Below, piece after piece: positions 11,577 through 23,559 of a DNA stretch of 64,000 bases. The DNA is from Voacanga thouarsii (taxonomy: Eukaryota; Streptophyta; Magnoliopsida; Gentianales; Apocynaceae), in NCBI GenBank assembly GCA_026120185.1, contig JANUWF010003367.1, forward strand, positions 2,581,228 through 2,645,227, in the 5' to 3' direction. The notes beneath the pieces are model-generated. The model was given only the letters and a program-made list of their open reading frames with translations. It made no database searches and had not been told where the DNA came from. The position numbers were made by a program, and so were the translations under genes. Position 1 is the first letter of the stretch. The number at the start of each line of letters is the position of its first letter.

Positions 11577-13100
11577 ATGGCAAACTCATCCTCTCTTCCA
11601 TATGTTGAAGGGTTTTCAACGAATCGTCCTCCTTTATTCAATGGAAGCAACTATACTTTCTGGAAAAATAGAATGAAAATTTATATGTGTTCTATTAACT
11701 TCGAGTTATGGAGTTTGATAGAAAATGGTCATTTTATTCCATCAAAGATGATTGATGATATAAAAATACTTAAACAGAATAGATGAGTATAGTATGGAAG
11801 ACAATGCGAAGATGACTTTAAATTTTCAAGTTATGAACACTTTATGTTGTGCACTAGATGCTACTGAATACAACCGTGTTAGTGGTTGTGATTTAGCCCA
11901 TGACATGTGGAGATTACTTGAAGTCACCCATGAGGGGACAAACCAAGTCAAAGAATCAAAATTGGGGCTTCTAATTCATGATTATGAATTGTTTACTATG
12001 AGGCTAAATGAAAGCATCATTGATATGTTCACGAGATTTACTAATATCTCAAATGGTTTTAAAGCTTACAGGAAGGCTTATTCCCTTGGGAAACAAAATT
12101 GAAAAATTTTAGATGCTTTACCAAAAAGCTGACAGCCTAAAACTCTTGTTGTAGAAGAATCTAAGGATTTAAAATCCTTATCTACTGAAGAGTTGATCGG
12201 ACCTCTTCTAACTCATGAGATGAAGCTCAAAAGATTTCATAAATCAGATGATTATGATAGAGGTAAAAAAGAGATAGCATTGAAAGCTGAAAATGAAGAT
12301 GAAGAAACCAGCCTATCTGAAAGTAGTGAGGGCATGGAAATGGATAATGATGATTTGGCGATGATAGCAAAGAAATTCAGAAGAATCTTCAACAAAGGAA
12401 ACTTCAAAAGACGAAGGAAGTTTATGAGAAAGAAAGGACAAACTTCTGGATTCAAACCTCAATGTTATGAATGTAAAAGTACTGATCGATTCATTGCCGA
12501 CTGTCCTGTTGCAAAAGGTAAGGAAGGAAGAACGTCTAAAAAGAAGAAAGACCTGAAGGTAAAGAAAGGTAAAGGCTTCATGGGAACTTGAGACTTAAAT
12601 GAAACTGAGTCCGAAGATGGAGACTCTGAAGAAGAAAATGCCAACATATGCTTCATGGCTTTGAAAAATGAGGTAAACTTTTCTACATCTAATTGCATGC
12701 CTAAATCGCTTATAACTATGACTGAAAAGCATGTTGATCTAAATGAGCTGTTAAGTGATATGTTTCATGAATTAAAAAAACTGTCCAGAAAAAATAAAGA
12801 AATGAAGTTGAAGATTAAATGTGTTATGGAAGACAACAAAGTATTGTTAAATGATAATACAATGTCTCTTGAATCACATACGTGTGCTGTTATTAAGAAC
12901 GATGTGATCATGACTGTCTTACAATATGCATCTCTGGAAAATAAAAACTTGCATGTTAAAATTCAAAATCTTGAAAGTATGGCTAGCACTTTTGATGATA
13001 TGAAAATTAGAGTCAATGATCTTACCAATTGTATTGAAAAATTCACAAATGGTAAAAGTAATCTAAAAAAGTTACTCAGAATGCAACATCAAATTGGTAA
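11577..13100 (+). pseudogene. Copia gag, frameshifted
   Basis: An ATG at 11577 opens a gag with GSNYTFWKNRMKIYM, the usual N-terminal signature. A frameshift near 11780 moves to the frame of MEDNAKMTLNFQVMN. In-frame stops follow near 12100 and 12590. The zinc knuckle at 12463-12504 reads CYECKSTDRFIADC, so the conserved His of CX2CX4HX4C is Arg. The region up to 13100 is Lys/Glu-rich and coiled-coil-like, as in long copia gags. Confidence 0.85.
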
Positions 13101-13439
13101 CTAGAGTGGCTTAAGATATAAATATGAGGATAAAGACAAAATTTACAAGCCCAGATTTGTTCTTGCTGGAAATCGAAGTGGCTTAGGATATGAACATGAG
13201 AATAAGAACAAAAAGAACAAGTCTCAATATGTTAATCCTGCTTTATCTTACAGTTTACACAAAGCATACATATATTGTGAAAAATCGAGACATATAGTTT
13301 CAAGATATCTTATTAAAATAAAAGTGGAAGCCAGTGGAGTTACCTTCTGGAAAATTAAAGAAAATGTTACTAACTTTCATGGACCCAAGAAAGTGTGGGT
13401 ACCAAAAATCATTCCTCCTTCTCATGTATAGGTACGGTC

Positions 13440-15470
13440 TTTAAGCTTCACTAAATAGTTCTTGGACAACGGTTGTTCAAGACACATGACTGAAAATGCA
13501 GCTTTGTTAGAAGATATTCAGACCACAAATAAGGGATTTGTTACATTTGGAGACAAGAAAAAAGGAAAGATTCTCGGCATTGATAGTATTGGTAAAGGTT
13601 CATTGACAATTATAAAACAAGTTTTACTTATTGATGATTTGAAATATAACTTGCTTAGCATTAGCCAACTTTGTGATAATGGTTACAAAGTCATTTTTGA
13701 AAAAGATTCTTGTTCTATACTTGACAGTGAAAATCTCGAAACAATCTTTACTGTCAAACGTATGGGAAATGTATATGTGTTTTATCTTAATGACCTTGTA
13801 GCTAATGGAATTAGATACTTATCCATTCATGACAATGATGGTTACTTTTGGCATAGAAGATTAGGTCATGTATCTTTTGATTTGCTAAGTAAATTGTTTT
13901 CAAAAGAACTTGTTAGGGGACTGCCAAAAATGAAATTTGATAAACATAAAATTTGTGATGCATGTTAGTTTGGGAAACAAATCAAAACATCTTTTAAACC
14001 AAAGAAAATGATTTCTATCTCAAAACCACTCGAATTAATTCACATGGATTTATTTGGACCTATGAGGACTGCTAGTCTTGGAGGTAAGAAATATGCATAT
14101 GTCCTTGTTGATGATTTTTTTAGATTTACTTAGACTTTATTTCTTAGACAAAAGGATGAAGCCTTTTCAAAATTTTTGAAATTGATTAAACGCATCCAAA
14201 ACTCGATTGGATGCAAACTGATTTCTATTAGAAGTGATAATGGAAAAGAATTTTGCAATAGCGAATTTACTCACTTCTATGATGAAAATGGAGTCTTTCA
14301 CAATTTCTCAGCAGCAAAAACCCCACAACAAAATGGTATTGTTGAAAGGAAAAATCATACTTTACAAGAAATGGCTAGATCAATGTTTTATGAAAATGTC
14401 CTTCAAAATTATTTTTGGGCAGAAGCTGTTAATACAGCTTGCTATATTATAAATCGAGTTATGCTAAGGCCATTTTTTAGAAAAACTCCTTTTGAACTTA
14501 TGTTTGACAAAACTCCATTTATATCTTATTTTAAAGTATTTGGATGTAAATGTTTTATCCTAAACACACGAGATAATCTTGGAAAATTTGACAGCAAGTC
14601 CGATGAGGCAATATATCTTGGTTACTCTTCCAACAAAAAGGCATATAGAGTATATAACAAAAGAACTCTTTGTGTGGAAGAATCCGTGTATGTTGTATTT
14701 GATGAATCTAACACTTGTACTTCAAAAAGAGATGATGATAATGTAGTAAGTTCAAAGGAAGTCAAGTTAGATCAACTCAAAGCTCCACCTCTAGACACTC
14801 ATGCAAAAGAAGAAGAGATTGAAGAATTACAAATTGAACAAGGAAATGAATAAACTGAAGATCTTCAATCAACAATTGTTAAAAGATTGGAAATACAAAA
14901 CAGGTCATCCCAAAGAACAAATCATTGGGGATCCAAACTATGGAGTTAAAACTAGACTGTATTTCATTGACAGCTTTGCTCTTCTTTCAAATATTGAACC
15001 TAGCTGCATTGATATCGCATTGCATGATGAATTTTGGATTATTGCTATGCAAGAAGAGTTAAATCAATTCGAAAGAAATCAAGTTTGGAAACTTGTTCTT
15101 AGACCATATGTCGTCCTATCATTGGTACAAAATGGGTATTTAGAAATTAACTTGATAAAAATGGGGTTGTAATTAGAAATAAAGTTAGATTAGTCATCTA
15201 AGGATTTAATCAAGAAGAAGGCATTGATTATGATGAGATATTCGCTCCTGTTGCTAGACTAGAATCTATACAAATGCTGCTTGCCTTTGCATCCTTTAAA
15301 AAGTTTATATTCTATCAGATGGATGTCAAAAGTGCCTTTCTAAATGGCTTTATTGAAGAGGAAGTATATGTTGAACAACTTCCTGGTTTTACTCATGAGC
15401 ACTTTCCAAATTATGTTTTTAAACTATCTAAAGCTCCTTATAGATTAAAGAAAGCTCTAAGAGCTTGTAT
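13440..15470 (+). pseudogene. Copia pol: protease, integrase and truncated RT
   Basis: The protease begins after a TAG that sits where Trp is usual and reads LDNGCSRHMTEN, so the catalytic DSG has become DNG. GAG-pre-integrase is FWHRRLGHVSFD (13848 on). Integrase carries the three acidic residues in HMDLFGP, IRSDNGKEF and GIVERKNHTLQ, then FKVFGCKCFI; stops replace Trp or other residues at 13966 and 14131. RT begins at about 15100, includes DYDEIFAPVARLES and [20 protein letters not shown], and stops near 15470. No YVDD and no RNase H are present. Confidence 0.9.
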
Positions 15471-15474
15471 CACA

Positions 15475-16232
15475 AACGACATGATCTGACGGCATATGAC
15501 TGATGAATAAATTGTTTTTTATATGAATTACATGAACTGGTATGATTTGATGTACTGTATATGTTCACTGAAAATCTTCTGCCTGGATAGTTGGATTTAT
15601 GACATTCTGTTTATGATTACTCAATTCAAAAAGCATTTTCTGTATGTTAAAGGTATCATTGAGACTAGATTCTGTGATAAAGTTAAAATTTTTATCTTTA
15701 AAACATTTCTTGAAAAATCAGAAAATCCATTATCTTGTGCATTGAGTCAGGGGGAGTTTTGAACTCAAATATTTTCTGATCCAAACAAATATTCTTGTTA
15801 GAAGTCATATTGAATTGAAAATATACCTTTTGGATAAATTGAAAAGAATACCTTTTGGAAATCCAAAATCTGTATCCAAAATGGACTTCTGAAAAAGACT
15901 TGTTTTATACTTACTTCCAAAACTGGTTTGGACGCACATTTTGGACGTACAAATCGTGATTTCTGCTTTTCCTTCTTATGTTTAAAATGTTCATATAAGC
16001 ATATATTTAGGGGGGGTATCTTATCATATGACTTATCTACTATCTCTTATCAAATCATTTTGAATATTTATATAAGAGATATGAAAGATATTAGGCTCAT
16101 TGAGATATGTTTACAAGCTAATGTTCATAAGCTCTCTTTGAGATCTACTCTGTCAGATTGCATTTATTTGCACCTCATTCATTTAACATGTTCACTTATT
16201 ACATAGCATTTGTTCTATGTTTGTCATCACTC
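15475..16232 (+). other. Copia 3' internal remnant without coding domains
   Basis: The sequence lies between the truncated RT and the polypurine tract. It has only short frames with no recognisable RT or RNase H residues, so over 1 kb of the expected pol is deleted or replaced. Pieces near 15780-15960 resemble the ATCCAAAA-rich part of the LTR itself. Confidence 0.5.
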
Positions 16233-16246
16233 AAAAAGGGGGAGAT

Positions 16247-17543
16247 TGTTAGCCCTAAGGGCTTTCTTCTATATTTTGACTAATGACAAATATTGATATG
16301 GACTAACTTGTTAATCTATTGTGATAGGACATGTTTGACCTCTATTCTTCTAAGGCATTCAGATAAGATTATTTGGCAACTCTTTCGTGATCGAATTCAA
16401 GTAAGAAAGATCAAAAGAGAAGATCGAAGTATATATAGTTGCATATCAAGAAGTCCTTATAAGAAGAACTTTAGATTAGAAAGTGTTATTAAGGTATATC
16501 TATTAATTTCTATGTCTCTTTATCTCTTGATTCATTTGACTTTACCTTGAAGTATCAAAGGAGAAGATTTCAAAGCTGTTGAAAATCTCAGAATTTTGGA
16601 TTGAATAGTTTGAATCCAAAAGATTCATCCAAAATTCTGTTAACTGTGTCAAAATATTTCTGTCTGAAAAAGTGCCATTTTGGACTTACCTTTTGGATGC
16701 ATCGTTGTCCAAAACACGGATGAGTTTAAATAGAAAATTATAGTTGTTTCTTTATGACCGTTGACACTTTACCTTTTGGCTCTATAAATAGCCTCTAAAG
16801 CAAGTTTAGAGACAAGATTTTTGAAACATTCTTCTTAGAAACTCTATTGCTCAATATTTTCAAAAATCTCCTTTTATCAAAGCTTCAAAGTGAATTCATT
16901 TTGTATTAAAGGTAAACGTATTTGTGATTTGTATCCGAGTGAACATCTGCTCAAATTAGTGAGCTCTTTACTATTCTATTGATATTCAAATATATGTTGT
17001 AGTGCAAGGTTATTGTGTAAAATTCGTTAGGGTGAGCCTTGTGTTGATTAATGTTTAAGGTTATGGAGTAAAACTCATTGGGGTGAACCTTGTTTGGTGA
17101 GCGTATCAAGGTTATGGTGTAAAACCTAGTTGGAGTGATCCTTGATGTGATTGCTTGATTGAAAGGTTTTGGAAAACCTAGTGTGATGATCTTCTCTTGT
17201 ATGTGGTACTGTTTGATTTCATTAAGTGAAGTAAATGAAATCTAGTTGAAAATCCTTAAGTGTGAATTTAAGGTAATAGACGTAGATCTTAGTAGATCGA
17301 ACCACTATACATTCCTTATCTCACTTCTTTTCATTATTCATTTACTGCTTTGAGTTTCTTTCTTTGTCTAAATTTGGATATACATTTACGAGTTCTTAGA
17401 TAATTTTCTATGTTTCTATAAAGTCCGTCCAAGCAACTTGGTGATCATCATTGTTTTGCTTTTTAGACAAGTCGATTTTTTTTTTTTTTTTTTTTTTGCT
17501 TGCCAAAAACCTTATTCACCCCCCTCCCCTCTAAGGTTTTTCA
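16247..17543 (+). repeat. 3' LTR of the copia element
   Basis: It starts TGTTAGCCCTAAGGGC right after the polypurine tract and ends ...CTAAGGTTTTTCA. It aligns along its whole length with 10232-11516, apart from substitutions and a longer T tract near 17480. The 1297-bp length agrees with the 5' LTR. Confidence 0.9.
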
Positions 17544-17648
17544 AAGATAAATCAAAATCTGGTACCTAACCACAATAATTCCTCAAATTCACATCAGTTC
17601 AATTCTCAAGCAATAAAGTAACAATCTAAAAATCACAAACCTAAAATT

Positions 17649-17651
<3 letters not shown>

Positions 17652-17684
<33 letters not shown>

Positions 17685-17700
17685 TTATTTATTTATATAA
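17652..17700. repeat. (AT)n / (TTTA)n microsatellite
   Basis: About 30 bp of alternating AT is followed by TTTATTTATTTA repeats, just outside the copia 3' LTR. Confidence 0.9.
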
Positions 17701-17769
17701 AGCAAATGCCCCTGAAAAACAAAATCCAGACATAAGAAAGTATTGATCAAAGAAATAAATAGGTTTTGA

Positions 17770-17945
17770 AGAGGAAGAATAGCAAGAAAAGCCAAGTTCA
17801 AGAATAAATACAGAGCTCGTTGTGGCCATTTGTTGTAGCAAAATGAAGAGGAAAGTTGAGGACACCAAAAGTCAAGTACTTGGCGGGACAGGGATTGCAA
17901 TCAAGCAACATCTTCGCCTCCACAAAATCCATCTCTGGTCGACAG
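17770..17945 (-). pseudogene. Ankyrin-repeat-like exon fragment
   Basis: The minus strand reads [20 protein letters not shown] and then [20 protein letters not shown]. The LHFA.TNGHNEL run is a typical ankyrin repeat core (PLHxAATNGHxELVR). A stop follows and no second repeat is visible. The family call rests on one repeat only. Confidence 0.4.
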
Positions 17946-18104
17946 CCCGTGTGCCGCTTTAGAATAACTGAATTATCATTAGCAGCAGCTATGACCTTTT
18001 ATGTATTTAAATCTATCTAAAAATTTCTTATATTCTCATCTAATCTGTTCAGTTTTTTTTAATCATTTTATATGTAAAAAGGATAATTCAAAATTATCTC
18101 CTTC

Positions 18105-18150
18105 TTCTAAGGCTCGAGCATTGTGAGATAAATCATTTGTTATTTTTCTG
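18105..18150. other. Degenerate relative of the Helitron-like terminus
   Basis: The + strand run GGCTCGAGCATTGTGAGATA resembles 5849 onward (GGCCCGAGCGTTGCTCGGGA), including the AATCATTTGTTATTTTT that follows. The hairpin is broken by substitutions and no clear CTRR end remains. It may mark the old 3' end of a second, related element covering the fragments to its right. Confidence 0.3.
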
Positions 18151-18211
18151 TAATTTTAATAACATATAGTGTATAAACATATCACTTTAAAATTTAAAGT
18201 ATAAACATAAC

Positions 18212-18462
18212 ATGCTCTAACCAACTTGTACAATCATTTGATTCCAACACCTTTGACATACATCTCCAATTCTATGGTCAAGAAGATTGTCCCAATTCAT
18301 ATCTTTAGTGCAGCTTGTATCCAACTGATAAAGTGCATTAATTAGGTGATAGTTGTCAGTGTCAGACCATTTGCCTTCAGCAACCATAGTGATGTTAATT
18401 AGTTGTACCATTTTCAAATAGCAATTTGCATCATCAAGTAAGCATATAGTCCATGGCATCAT
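18212..18462 (-). pseudogene. Myb-like (RNA pol I termination factor/DMTF1-like) fragment
   Basis: The minus strand encodes LDDANCYLKMVQ, then GKWSDTDNYHLINALYQLDT, NWDNLLDHRIGDVCQRCWNQ and MIVQVG. The W...D..L...L...D..C...D.DWD.LL..R.GD.C..RWNQM pattern is that of a Myb-like repeat in plant homologues of RNA polymerase I termination factor/DMTF1 proteins. It is a single repeat with no flanking exons. The exact family is recalled, not searched. Confidence 0.5.
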
Positions 18463-19033
18463 TTTCTATCTGATACTGAATATTAACCTCGTGAAGATCT
18501 TGCTTTTTTGAAATTAAACCAAAACGACTCATCAAGTAAGGAAACAGCAAAGATAGCTTTGAATATGAAAAAAATAAAAGAAAATGACTCTCTTTATGCT
18601 ATTGATCACCTACCATGCAGTACCAAAAATAATAATAATAAATAAATAAGTAAAGAACTAATTATACAATGATACCAATATTACTGGAATATAAGTATCC
18701 AAGTATTTCTTTTTCCTTTTTTTTAGGACTAATTTCACAAAACTCATTAGAAGTTGAAGTTACACTCAAACTATGCCTTGTAAACTTTTGCATTTATTTT
18801 TGAAGTCACTGGATTCTTTAAGTAATTGAAGTTTTATATATAAATAGATAAAATGTCTTTGATTGAGTGCACATAGTGATAAAGGGTACAAATAAATATC
18901 CTAAATCCATTAACTAATAATTCTTCATAAAGTTCTTTTAGCAATCATTTTATTGAATCTTGTTACTATACTTCATTATTTGCATTAATGGATTCTTCCA
19001 ATCCATACAAAGAGGATAAAATCAAGTAAGTAC

Positions 19034-19139
19034 CTGATTTCGAATCCACCCTCTCCACCTTCACATATCTTCTAAACAGTCGCTCAACATCAGATTGGCG
19101 TGCATCAAATTCCAAATTGCCACCAAAGATGGGCCTCAT
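19034..19139 (-). pseudogene. First coding exon of an RS-type SR splicing factor (RS31/RS40-like)
   Basis: The minus strand starts ATG and reads [36 protein letters not shown], then a consensus splice donor (CAG|GTACTTAC). This matches the first exon of plant RS-subfamily SR proteins in both sequence (RRM beta1-alpha1; usual start MRP.FCGN) and exon length (about 35 codons, ending after the SG of MKSG). The expected Cys is Gly. The second RRM exon and the RS domain are not found nearby, so this is an isolated exon. Confidence 0.75.
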
Positions 19140-19629
19140 ATTCCTAGAAGCTCCCAAATATCAACTTTGATCCACTGAAATCAATTTGCAATTTAGATAA
19201 ATCACACATCAAACTATAGTAATCATTCTATGACAAAGAGCACAATACACCAATAACAATTACATGAAATGTCACAGCATAAAAAGATCATAGAGTGCAC
19301 GTTCTCAAATAGGTTTGATAAAATGTATCAACACCAAGATCCTAATATATCCACCAAGATCCTAATAAAATGTGGGGAAAAAATGCTCTAGTCGAAGTAG
19401 CTGTGGAATAATATATCAATACCAAGATCCTAATGATTTTTTTTTTTAAATGCTTGAGTAAAAAAGGGGGCAGTAAGGGGGCAAAAGCTATAAGCTGTGG
19501 AATAAGAAACTTAATAATTAATAGCAGGAAACAAAATTTGGTATCTTCATCAAGTTCTACATATTTCTTTCCTAATAGCAAAACCATGCTCCAGAAATAA
19601 CAGGGATTAAATCAACATCCATGAGTAAA

Positions 19630-20430
19630 GTAAATAGGCAACATTAACATCAATTACTAAAGTCAATATAACAGTCTCCCCCACTTTTCCAAAAACAAAA
19701 AAAAAAAACTACAGTTAAAAATACTTGAAATGATGCAGGAATAAGAGGAAAATCACATAAACTAACATAAACCATAAGCCACCTTCGTTAATTAGGTGAT
19801 GAACCGTGATAGCATCAGAGCCAGAGCAGAAAGCTTTGCCACTACACGTCAATAAGGTCAAATATTTAATCACTCTGTTAAAATTCCTTGCCTAACATTT
19901 TGACTGCAAAAATGCACAATAAAAGTAAGGGATAAAAGTACAAAAAGAAGAGTAAGTTAACATTGTCTTGCCTTTATAAAAATAAATCCAATATCCGTAT
20001 TTTCTTCACATGACACATACAATTTGTTCAACCTAGCAGCGTAACATTAGTAACACATAAATTTAGAATTTTTAGCAACAAGACCTATAACATACAAAAT
20101 TATGAATGAAGCCCACATAAACTGCCACGAATTCTTTCCTAATAAAAGAGTGGAATGAGTCATAAGCCATATTAATAGTAAGAGCATTGAGTGCAGGAGG
20201 TCTATTTAGTATAGTTGCTCTTGATTTAGCTCTTCCTTCTACTAAAATCTAAAATTACAGACATCAAGACAACATTTTAATATACAAAAAGAAAAGAATC
20301 AACATCAATTACTAAAGTCAATATAACAGTCTCCCCTACCCTTCCAAGAACAAAAAATCTACAATTAAAAAGGCTTGACATAGTTAAGATAAACATAGAA
20401 ACATAAAAAAGCATTAATATAATGCAGGAT
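19630..20430. repeat. Direct repeat flanking the hydrolase-like exons
   Basis: A roughly 100-bp segment at about 19640-19735 (CATCAATTACTAAAGTCAAT, then ATAACAGTCTCCC) recurs at about 20303-20430 in the same orientation with substitutions. One of the hydrolase-like exons lies between the copies. This looks like an intronic duplication. Confidence 0.6.
19783..20248 (-). pseudogene. 3-hydroxyisobutyryl-CoA hydrolase-like gene fragment, two exons
   Basis: Two minus-strand exons of an enoyl-CoA hydratase/isomerase-fold protein are visible. The first (about 20248-20168) follows a TTTTAG acceptor and reads ILVEGRAKSRATILNRPPAL and NALTINM. The second (about 19857-19783) reads TCSGKAFCSGSDAITVHHLI and NE before a GT donor. 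Both match the order in plant HIBYL-CoA hydrolases: RP.ALNAL, then GSGRAFC.G.D with Y/H-LINEG. An Ala/Gly of the oxyanion loop is Ser. The donor after exon one is GC rather than GT. The rest of the gene is absent. Confidence 0.7.
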
Positions 20431-20829
20431 CATGAACAAAAAAATTTCCTCAGCTCCTTGAGAAATGAAATTATCCAGTTGGACTGTTTAGTCCATAAAA
20501 TAGTAACCAATAAGACTCTATCCTATTAATGACATATACATCCTGAGTCTTAGAAGATTAATGTAGCAGGGTATAAAGAATTTAAGTAAAATTCAAGGAA
20601 AAGCTACATAATAGAAGGAAAAAGCATCCACCTTGAAATAAAAACTACAAAAACAGATCCTACCTTGTCAGATTACAGTTAAAAGGAGAAAAAGAAGAAA
20701 GAAAGTAATTGCATCATTTTCAAAGAAAATCAAATACAGATCCTAAAAGTAATATTTTTCTACACATATTTCTTGCGAAATAGACGATCTTTAATCCAAT
20801 CAAAGAACCAAAAAAGTCATGGGCATTAC

Positions 20830-23529
20830 CTTGATTTGAGGTATGGAATTGGCCAAGTTTCCCAAAAATGACATTCGAGGATATAATCTAGCTTTCGACA
20901 ATGACACATTCTGAAGCAGCTTCAAAAATGAATCTCTATCAAAGTCTACCTTTTCATCATTATTGTCACTAATGGCACATACATCACACTCTTCATCACC
21001 AAGAGTGCATTCGCTGCTCTGCTCTTCATGGTTGTAAGTCCTATATTCTTCTTCTAGGCGTGCTTAGATCCGTACATCACCATCATCTTGCTTCCACATA
21101 GACCTTACTTGCAAAATCTTGAACACCCAATTCCCATTCTGCCCTTCATTCTCCCTACCCCATTTTCCTCCTTGTCCTATTTTTTGTCCACCAAAATTGC
21201 GTCATCCACAGCTACTGCGGTGTCGTACCTGTTTTTACCTCTTCTAGGCCATAGAGATCTAAGAGGGTACCTAAAAGAGAATCCCTAGGGAGAGTTCCTC
21301 TGCAGCGAAGACACTGATGACTTCTCCATGTTAGGATGTATGTCCTCTTAGACTAGGTTTCTGATGTAATTTTGACTTATATTAATAAAAGTATTTTTCT
21401 CAAAAATTGTTTTTGAAATCTTGTTTATATTTGTGCACAATTTTCATTGGAAAATACCTATTGTATTTAAGTAAATGGTTCATGTGAATGGAGGTTTTTC
21501 ACAGTAAGGTATGGACCATAGGATACTTAACACATAAATTACTGTTCTTAACTAGATGATGAGAATGCGAATTTCATCATGGTAATGTTATTGTGTTATA
21601 AATTTTAAATAGGGAATAACTTACCTTTAGCCAATGAGTAGTCTTCTCATTTCATAATACAAGCATATTTCAAATATGTAGAACATGACATGTAGTAGTG
21701 GCTTCTAAAAGTACTATGTGATAGAAACCTAAACTACTACTGCTACAGTATGGACTTGTATTTTACAGTTTGAGTGTGAATTGGTAGTCTGACGAATTTG
21801 GAAGCGTATGCTTTGATATACTATAGTTGAGGTTCTCTAGAAGGACCAATATACTTATATTTTGGGTATATATAACTAATTAGTCAAGACAGACTTATAC
21901 AAGATAGTGTCTACACTATATCGCCTCTTGTGGTTATCCGAATGATCTAATTATCTAGGGCCCTGGGGAACATAACTTGGATATTGACTTTAGGGTAACT
22001 CCCTCAGAAAGCGAAAATATTCCAAGAAATCGTGGATCATTAGACTAAAGTCTAAGGATGGTAGATGTCTTTTAGAGAGGTGTTAGTGCAATCTTTCTTC
22101 TTTAAATACACGACGGTGTATAGATGGGTATTTTAATCATTTCACCTGTAAGTCGAAGACATAGCTAACGCAACATTGTCATTGGGGTCAATATTTTCTT
22201 ATGGTGATATTAGAAAATATTTAAAATGTAAAATATAACTATTTATATAGTAAGGGTATTTTGGTCATTTTAGTAGCCAAGGTAATATGTCTTTTTGGTC
22301 TTCGAAATAGTTCATAAGTCCTAATTATTTTAAGTCGAGAAAATGGTCACAATAAAAAAAGATTTTATTTTATTCAGAAAGTCTAATTTATTTCTGGACT
22401 AAAATAAAATAAATGAATGAGAGAAATTAAATTTATTAATTAGTTTAATTAGTTAATTAATTATTCAGGGTCTAAGCCCAAATTGAATAATTAAAAAAAT
22501 TAACTTAGACTTAAACTAGTTAATACAAGACTTAAATAATTATTTTAGTTCATTTTAGTTCATTAATTATTTATTGAATTATTTTAATAGGCCTAAGAAA
22601 TAAATAATTAATGATTATTATTTTTAGACTCATGGGTCCAAGAAAAATAATAAATTAATTTTGGCCAAATAGTCTGGACTAAAGGGTTATTTTGATTCAT
22701 GGAACAGAAGAGTTAAGGCTTAGCCAAACCTCTTATGTTGATAGCTTTCGAGAGTTTTGAAATATCAAAATCCAAGTGTTTTGATTATCTGAGATGTGAA
22801 ATACTTGGGTGGACCTGGTCCATCGTGGACTACAGTTTCAAGCGTAGTACTATGTGCATTAAAAGATACAACACTTTGAAGCGGTGGTCCACGGTGGATC
22901 AGGTCCACCTATGTATTTTCCATATGAGATAGTGAATAGTCATGTGTTCTAGTAGGATTCTCTACATAATAGACATACGAAAAAACAACAGAGCTTTTTT
23001 CTCTGCCAAGTCCTCTCTCTTGTTCGATTTTTTTTTCTTTGTGACTTCTTGATTTTGCTGAATCAATAGCAAAGGATCAAGAAGAGCTTCTTCTCACCTA
23101 AGTTGTTTCACCAACTAGATTGGGCGGTGGAATATTTTGAGAAGCAAAGAATTTCGCGTTCATGCCACGGTGGAATAGGAGATTGGTGGGTCATCAATCG
23201 GAATCGTCGTCTAGAGAAGAAACCGTTTTAGTGGTTCTCTAAACATCTACTTCATAGCCAAGAAAAACAACACAACGCAGAGGTATTAAAATTTTTATTC
23301 TTCCGTTGCGCACTCTCTGTGTTGTTTTTTGGCTTCGTCTCTATTGCATGCATGGCTTTTGTTAGTTTTCGAAGCATTACTCCACCGAAATAGCTGTCGA
23401 CGAACGACCCAGTACGGCAGCGCTAATTTGAGAAGGGTTGCTTGCATGGATTTCTAAACTTCCAACTCCACCCACTGCGATTGGTAGCGCCATCCCGTGT
23501 ATCCCCGCCTTCAAACACAAACTATCCAT
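20830..23529 (-). pseudogene. PLIP-type plastid phospholipase A1 first exon, split by a solo LTR
   Basis: On the minus strand the exon starts at ATG 23529 (MDSLCLKAGIHGMALPIAVG) and runs to 23385. After the solo LTR it resumes at 21328 with KSSVSSLQRNSP. It then reads FSFRYPLRSLWPRR, VAVDDAILVD, GQNGNWVFKILQVRSMWK, EECDVC, VDFDRDSFLKLLQNVSLSKA and MSFLGNLANSIPQIK, ending at a GT donor (20829). This order is that of the N-terminal part of PLASTID LIPASE proteins: transit peptide, then the ECDVC and FDRDSF..LL..V segments ahead of the lipase domain. At least three in-frame stops occur. The exons carrying the catalytic GxSxG are absent. Confidence 0.75.
21329..23379 (+). mobile_element. Solo LTR, family S, copy 2
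   Basis: A 2051-bp homologue of 6053-7844 starts TGTTAGGATGTATGTCC and is flanked by a perfect CTCCA direct repeat (21324-21328 and 23380-23384). Its last bases read ATTA, apparently a decayed CA end. It sits inside the plastid-lipase exon: the reading frame on the minus strand breaks at one TSD copy and continues after the other, which independently confirms both boundaries. Confidence 0.82.
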
Positions 23530-23559
23530 CTGGGATTCTTTTTTTCTATAATATTTCAC

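Larger units (their letters stand above)
10232..17543 (+). mobile_element. Ty1/copia retrotransposon with both LTRs, decayed
   Basis: The element has a 5' LTR at 10232-11516, a primer-binding site TGGTATCAGAGC at 11519-11530, a degenerate gag-pol at 11577-15470, a polypurine tract AAAAAGGGGGAGAT at 16233-16246 and a 3' LTR at 16247-17543. The flanks AAGAC (10227-10231) and AAGAT (17544-17548) look like a 5-bp TSD with one mismatch. Several frameshifts and stops, and the loss of most of RT and all of RNase H, make it non-autonomous. The two LTRs differ at many positions, so the insertion is not recent. Confidence 0.93.
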
